From Aldrovandia affinis (taxonomy: Eukaryota; Chordata; Actinopteri; Notacanthiformes; Halosauridae): DNA of 64,000 bases. This document shows, piece by piece, positions 57,482-64,000 of this stretch (position 1 is its first letter; each line of letters begins with the position of its first letter). The position numbers were made by a program, and so were the translations under genes. The stretch spans positions 1,967,510 to 2,031,509 of the forward strand of contig JAINUG010000139.1 in NCBI GenBank assembly GCA_029706075.1. Direction: 5' to 3'. The notes under the pieces are model-generated. The model was not told the DNA's origin, did no database searches, and saw nothing but the letters and a program-made list of their open reading frames with translations.

Positions 57482-60400
57482 CAGATCTGTGACATGAGGC
57501 AGGGGGAACCCTGTCAACTGAGGCCTTGGGCTCAGTGGGCAACTCTACAGCCAGTTAATTGCATAGTTACCTTATTTTACAAAGGTTTAGTTTGCATACA
57601 TTCAGTGAATTGGTTATAAATGTCCCACTGATAGTAACATAATTTCACTCTACAAAAGAACCTGGCAATCAGTAGTCAATATTTTTCTTTTATTGGTCTT
57701 ATCCTAAAAAAGCTATCTCAGTATCAGTTTGATTGAGGTTTAGACTCAGAGGCATAGATATCGATCCCTGAGATTTCCCAAAGTAAATCTGTAACTCTAG
57801 AGAGCACATTCATATTTAAAGGCGCGCACTAGGAAATAAAATTGATATTTTGACTGCAGATCTCAACACTAGATCATATAACATTGATGAGTAATATAAA
57901 GCCAAACAGATTCAGGGTGTGGAAATTCAGCCTAATGTATGAGTGCAGAGACCTCTGGAGGACCGTTTCATTCTCACCACCGCATCCTGTTTTAATGGAG
58001 GTGTCCCACATGATTATATCCTTGGCCCCTCTTTCCATTCTGCATGTTGCAGCTTTTGGAGTGAATTTAATCATTAAGGAGACTGGCACTGCTGATAACT
58101 CTATGTTCTGTAAAAGCCCCTAGGGTCCTGTTTCTTCATTCAGCCATTTGCATCTAAACTAAAGAATAATACAGAAATGCTTTCTGCTTCATTAACTATT
58201 ATTTCCCAATATAATTCAGAGTTTTTCTTCCAGATTACATTACATTGAGCAGGTGCTCTTTTACAGAGCTACTTACAATGCAAGAGAACATAAGCGCACC
58301 CACAAGAGAAATATGAGCACAGTGACGAGGCTGAGCAACTCTCCCAGACCAGCAAGTGTGCACGCATCATCACTAAAGCATGACCATAAGTTAACTATGC
58401 AAATCTTAGTATGGTGCAAATGGTAACAACATACCAATATGAAAATACTGTTCTGTTTTAACCTAGTCAAGTTTGAAGACATTTCTTACATTTCAAAAAT
58501 GAATCTTTGTTCAAATCTGTATTATCTGCTGGTCAAAGTGTGACTGGAATATGAATTGCTCTATTACAATAAATATCAACAGGCAAGTTATTCTCTTCTA
58601 AGCATCTAGAAATGAACCAATAATCAATACTTTATTGTCTAGAACATTTCTAATTACACCAAGTATACATTCGATCATGACAATGTTGAGGTGGACCTTT
58701 TTGACGGCCATCTATCATTTTCTTGAAGTTTTTTTAAAACTTTTTTTGGATAACTACATACATTTAATGAAAATTGGGTTTAAAAGTAGTATCACCACAA
58801 AAATAATACAAGGTCAATTTTCTAATAAAATAATTTTTTACTGGTTTAATATTTGGAGTTGGTTGGTTCTTGGTTCACAAATTGAAGGAGCAACCACAAC
58901 TCCTAAGACAAATAATCACTCAGTAAGACAATCAATAGTCCTTAGGCAAATAATCACTCAGTAAGGCAACCTATACTCCTTAGGCAAATAATCACTCAGT
59001 AAGCAAAAACTTTTGAGTTTATTTAGGAGTAATCTCCATATTGATAAATGGATAAATTCCTACTCTCTTTACACACATCTATAACACAGATAAGAGTAAA
59101 ATAAATCAGTGCAAAGGTAAGGCTTCAGTATGCCTTGCTCTAATTGATCAACTTGAGACTCTCACATGCCCATTTTTGTACAACATTTTGCCATTATTTT
59201 TGCTCCCACAACCGCCTCTGATGACTCATTCCTGAGCGGTTGCCATGGACACCCGGCTCTAGCCAGCAGGAGTACACAGTGCAGTCACACAGCTTTAATT
59301 GCCTCAGCCCGTTGCCTCATACCCACAGCTGAAGCGTTAAAAGTTGGGTCATAAATCAAACATCACTGTTCAATTTTTAATGCATGATTTAGTAGCAGAA
59401 GGCAAGACAGTTTAGCCTTTTCTACGGCTAGCTCCAGAAGGACGAGGCTGTCACTCCATTTCAGTTATTTCACTTACAAATACAAATTCACATCCAGTTT
59501 TTATATGACAACCTATTATTATTTCCAATATTTATAATGCTGTACATGGTCATTCTAATTGTAATGCTGTAAGATTGTAATGCTAAAGATTCTAAGTCTA
59601 ATGCTGTAAGATTCTAATGCTAACGATTCTAATTGTAATGCTGTAAGATTCTAATGCTAAAGATTGAAATTATATTGCTAATTCATATTCCTGTCAAATG
59701 TCACATGGCAGGTTGAACTTGCATACATTTCTTTCATTCATTTATGTAGAGACTGCCGGTGGGTAAGTAGAGGCCTAAAACAGTATGTTCAAGCACATGG
59801 CAGGTTTCACTGGGATCTGTTACAAAGGAACTCTTCTGAAGATGTGTGCGCCTTTGTGTGAGCATGTGTTTGTGCATGCTGGTGTACATGTGTCTGTGTC
59901 CACATGTGAGTGTGTGTGCACGTGTTTTTTGCATGTGTATTTAGACAGAGTATAGGATATGTTTAGCCTTATGGTTTAAAAATGGAAAATAAGATATTAA
60001 AATGCACAGCAATATTGTACAGAGCCCCCATAACATGGTGAAAATGTTTGTAGTTTTTTCATTGTGCGCACACAATAAAAGTTGTGCGTTTTCTTGTACA
60101 CAAAATGTAAGAGCTATCTTACACATACAAGATAATATTTCCACTAACATGAGGATATTTCCAGTGAGCAGGACTACCTGGTTATCAATAGATCAACCAA
60201 TCATTATAATTAGATGGTATTAATGATTGGTCAGAAAGTGGCATAGTGTTCTCCTAACCCTTCCCCTCCGCTAAGGTGATGCGCTCCAGCTCTCCCAAGT
60301 TAATTTGATTACGAAGTACTTTAGAGTCGCTGTTGCTAGCTACTTTTCATCCTAACTTTCATTGAGACATTTTCAAACACCTATTATAAAGACATAGTTC

Positions 60401-60905
60401 AAAAATAAGATAAGTTCCAGTTAGCCCCAATGTTATACGATCACAGCCCATTCTCAGTTTTCTTCAAAACAGTTTCAGTAGCTAAGTCAAAAAAACAGAT
60501 TAACTAGCTTGCTAATATTAGCTAAACATTGCTGCAGCTGTTTGCTGGTGTAAGCATCCCTAATTAACAGTTGATCAGCAATCAGGGAACATATTCTTGG
60601 CGAAGAGATTCCATTTACCAAATATGCATCCATATCCATGTGTGTTTCTAACCATAACATAAACCTTGCTACACAGCTATGCTTACTGGTCATAGAAAGT
60701 AAGGGAGTTTAAGTGTGTTTTGGCTCATAGCATTGGTAGTGTCGGAATAGTGAAGTTTGAATAAAAATGGTTTATTCCCTGAATCCAGTAGCCTAACAGT
60801 CAAATGACCTTGTTTAAAGTTCAGCACTCTTAATACTGAACACAAGTGGTATTACATGTTAAAATCTCTCATTTAGCCTAGATACTGTATATATAAATAT
60901 ATTTG
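57482..60905. other. Unannotated stretch with two small tandem repeats
   Basis: 58902-59004 is a 38-base unit (CCTTAGGCAAATAATCACTC) repeated 2.7 times. 59552-59662 is a 37-base unit (ATTCTAATTGTAATGCTG) repeated three times. 59840-59940 is TG-rich. No exon is supported; the frames at 58635-58964 and 59941-60150 lack motifs. Confidence 0.5.
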
Positions 60906-61600
60906 ATTTGATTTAATATAGTCATTTTTACACAGGATACCAATTATCAATTAAATCATCAAATCTGTTGATAGGCAGAGTCATCTGGTGGATCAACCTT
61001 CATCAAAATATACAACTCAAAATGTAATTAAAATTAAGAACTGTTTTATTAAGTTACAACACTTAGACAAAGACAAAATATTCAACGTCCAATCTACAGA
61101 CATAGGTTCAACTTCCTTAACAAATACTAAATCCTAGACATAAAATTGACATGTATCAATCACAAAAGAGATGAAATGGAAGAAAATTATACCAAACCGA
61201 GTTTGTCTCTCCAAATGCAAACACACACAGCCAAATTGTGAGCTGGGACCAGATCTCCCAAGAATGCTGGAATTGTAGAATCACCCTTGAATTGCTAGAC
61301 TCTTCTGAACTGCAAAAAAACTGAGCTCAAGCCATCAAGGGGTCACCCTTTAAGTGTTTGGAGAGGGGGGGTTGGCTCCCTCCCTCTTTAGTCCATACAT
61401 GATTAATTTACGGGGAAAGGGGGGTTAGGCCCAGTGCAAACCAGGTTCAGACCCCGTTTTATATTTTTGCTTTGGATCACTTACTGCCACAAGATATATT
61501 TTCAAGGTGATTGTTGGAATTGTCTTCTCATGATTAGAATCGTGGTGACACCAAACTTAAATGGGGCCTGGGGAGAACAGCTTGGTTTATACTGAGATGT
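60906..61600 (+). repeat. Direct duplication, copy 1
   Basis: 60906-61220 aligns with 63369-63685, including GGATACCAATTATCAATTAA, GATCAACCTTCATCAAAATA and AACAAATACTAAATCCTA. A second matching block near 61530-61600 (GGTGACACCAAAC, GGGGAGAACA) pairs with 63755-63823. Copy 1 carries about 250 extra bases between the blocks. Confidence 0.85.
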
Positions 61601-63365
61601 GTTTGAGGTGATATTTGGAGACATAATATGCTCAAGCAAGAATGTTGCTAACATGTGACAAGGCCAATCGTGTGAAAAAGGCCAATCACACCTTTTCTCT
61701 GGTGTGCCTGATACAGGTACAATCCCAAAATTGTGGTATGTGACGTAGGCATGTAAGTGTGCTGATCCAATACGGACTGCGCTGGCTGCCAATGACACAT
61801 ACCTTGGTGCCCTGGTTTCATTCGAACGGTAATAACACCTGTCAAAGAAGGCACAGTGTTTGTTTATGAGTATTTATGTTAGGCTGGGTCATATTCTGTT
61901 TGCCTGCGCAGGATCACAAAGCGTGCCTCCCCGACAGTAGCTATGTCAGTGCTTTACAGTCAGAGGATGTCAATCCTCAACACCAGCCCTGAACGCAGTC
62001 CACCAGCTGACAATGCCGGTTGTGCCCCTTTCTCTATGGAGTAAGGAGAGCGTCACGTGACTATCTGGGATGATCACTGTAATGCTGCTAAAAAGAAAGG
62101 CTCTGTAGCCATATAAATATTGCCAGGGTACTTTTCAAACTGTATTTTCTCTCAACCACAAGTGCAAGACAAACAGCTGATATTAACAAGCAAGGAAAGC
62201 ATGTAGCGCTCAGTGGGTGATACTCACTGACTGATGCATACTTCATTTCAATCACCGTTTCAGTATCAAAAACTCTGTATTTACAAAACATAGAATAAGG
62301 AAGAGCAACAGTGAGGGAAGACAGTAACACTTTGTGAACACATTTTGTCAGAGGAAGTCAGCCAGGAAAAGCTCACATCCCTATTCCACCACATTCTATA
62401 CATTATGTACAATGTATACTATACATTATGTCTCATTTCCTGATTGCTTTTCATCTTGGCCGCAGTGTGTCACAGACCACACTTCCTCGATTGAACACTT
62501 AAGCTTTTCCTGGTAAACAATGAATGGATGTTTTATTTTCCATCAACAGGTTTTATTAAATATTAAATTTCAGCAAAACTCTGCGTGGAGTCATCTTTGA
62601 ATCTGTTCCAGAGTCAGAGTTATGTCAATCATCCCTTGAATGCAGTAAAACCAAATACAGGCATTTAAATGTATTGCAAATATTTCAGATTAACCCCAGC
62701 TGATGTAATTTCAAGGGTACTGTCTGTGATAAAGCAAATTCCTTTCTAGCTTCAATGACCTTATCTTTTCCAAGAACCTACTTATAGTGAGGTTTTTTTT
62801 GTTTGTCCGTATTTGAAAACATGGCTGTAATTCAAGTAAAGGGTGCTTCTACCAAGTACTAACTCAGTGGGGTGTAGACTTATCAATCCAAGTTATTCTA
62901 GTTTTCAATTTTTAAGTTATGTTTAGAAATTTTGAGAAATCTTTTTCACTTGTTGTACAGTACGTTTCAGTTGTACGGTACAATGTGTACATTAAAGGTG
63001 GAAAATGCATGATTTAATATGTGTTCATTTCAGTCTGTAAGGCAACAAAAGGTGACATTTTTGATACTGGGTATAGACTTAAAAGGGGCATTGTATATAT
63101 ATATATGTATATATAGTTTATAGAAAATTGGGTATGCCTGGGGAAACATGTGTGGGGGGCATACTGTCGGGCAAGTGAGAATTTAATTAAAAAAAGGGAA
63201 TTCTTAATAGTAGTCTTAATGGTCAAATTCCCTAAGTTACAGTACCATGAATACCGGTATTATGTATTACATTACATTACATTACAGGCATTTTGCAGAC
63301 GCTCTTATCCAGAGCGACGTACAACAAAGTGTTAAGTATTAAAACCCCTCGTTCATCCTACATTT
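61601..63365. other. Spacer between the duplicated segments
   Basis: 61873-61936 is related to 52355-52420. 62871-63054 is an inverted relative of 7761-7920. 63264-63330 has a TTACA repeat followed by GCAGACGCTCTTATCCAGAG, a LINE/SINE-type tail. No exon is supported. Confidence 0.5.
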
Positions 63366-63368
63366 TAC

Positions 63369-63823
63369 TTGATTTAATAATTATTACATAGGATGCCAAT
63401 TATCAATTAAATTACTGAATACTTTGATAGGCAGAGCAATCTGATGGATCAACCTTCATCAAAATATACCACTCAATCAATCAGATTAAAATTAAGAGCT
63501 GGTTTATTATATATCAGAACACTTTGACAAAGACAGTGTCAAATTCTATGTCAAGGCTACAGACCTAGGTTCAACTACCTTGACAAATACTAAATCCTAC
63601 ACAAAAAAGTGACATGATACAATCATGAAATAGAGAAAATGGAAGAAAAATATATCAAGCCAAGCTGGTCTCTCCCAAGATGCATCCAACATACACAATC
63701 ATATTATCAAGATTATCAAGATTGTCATTACAATTACGCTCATATGATGAGTGTTGTGGCGACACCGAACATTGTTATGTTGGGGTTTGGGGAAGACAAG
63801 TTTGTTTTGTACAGAAATGTGGG
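63369..63823 (+). repeat. Direct duplication, copy 2
   Basis: This is the shorter partner of 60906-61600. Copies differ by many substitutions and short indels, so the duplication or the two insertions are old. The last 180 bases of the window after it hold nothing I recognise. Confidence 0.85.
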
Positions 63824-64000
63824 TGTACTTTCTTGTCATTAATGATATACATTAAAAGGATGTAGGGTCACGTGCCTCTTCTTCTTTTTGGTTGGTTGAT
63901 TAAAATTCAGTGGCTTTGAAATTCATTGCTTTCCCTGGCTTTGTGGCAACTTTGGCCGGCTCCTGTTTGGGGGCGGTTTCCCTAGAGGTCTGGGACACTG

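Overview
The window looks like nuclear DNA of a ray-finned fish. It is AT-rich and mostly non-coding, it has one recognisable host gene with introns, and it is full of transposon families typical of fish: Tc1-like, hAT, a Ty3/gypsy element with the integrase-before-reverse-transcriptase order, L2-like LINEs, V-SINE and tRNA-derived SINEs. I see no prokaryotic features and no CRISPR array.

Host gene. A regulator of G-protein signalling of the RZ subfamily, best called rgs17, lies on the minus strand. Four coding exons (30179-30073, 26185-26117, 25576-25345, 24488-24300) join in frame with canonical splice sites into a 198-residue protein: an N-terminal cysteine string, a short linker and a complete RGS domain. 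The first coding exon has a good splice acceptor 23 bases before its ATG. This implies an untranslated exon further upstream, and a CpG-rich stretch at about 48.86-49.2 kb with an NRF1-like site and a strong minus-strand splice donor is a candidate. If that is right, 30.2-48.9 kb is the first intron of rgs17.

Mobile DNA, left to right. A solo LTR (1802-2466); a decayed Ty3/gypsy element (about 2600-7559) whose 3' LTR holds a 191-base GA run; two hAT-like elements inserted side by side at the same target (9239-9772 and 9781-10941), the second holding a Tc1-like element; a Harbinger-like element (13326-15166) holding a solo LTR; a SINE; a non-autonomous hAT with a BED-finger remnant (17675-18891) whose inverted relative lies at 44777-45879; a transposon remnant splitting a minisatellite in rgs17 (29254-29909); a 970-base element with 25-base terminal inverted repeats (30441-31410); a Tc1-like transposon (33941-36240) split by a solo LTR; a 27-base minisatellite next to an L2 LINE (37.5-39 kb); a LINE reverse transcriptase fragment (39.4-39.8 kb); two SINEs (40604-40985, 41085-41447); a solo LTR (50122-50859); a 51-base minisatellite (52647-53003); a Tc1 remnant (56.4-57.1 kb); and a direct duplication near 61 and 63.5 kb.

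Most long open frames outside rgs17 and the transposons come from tandem repeats whose unit length is a multiple of three, or from GA runs. I found no new multi-gene system. The most informative points are the exact insertion footprints (target duplications), the nesting order, the minisatellite abutting an rgs17 splice donor, and several repeat families that I could not name.
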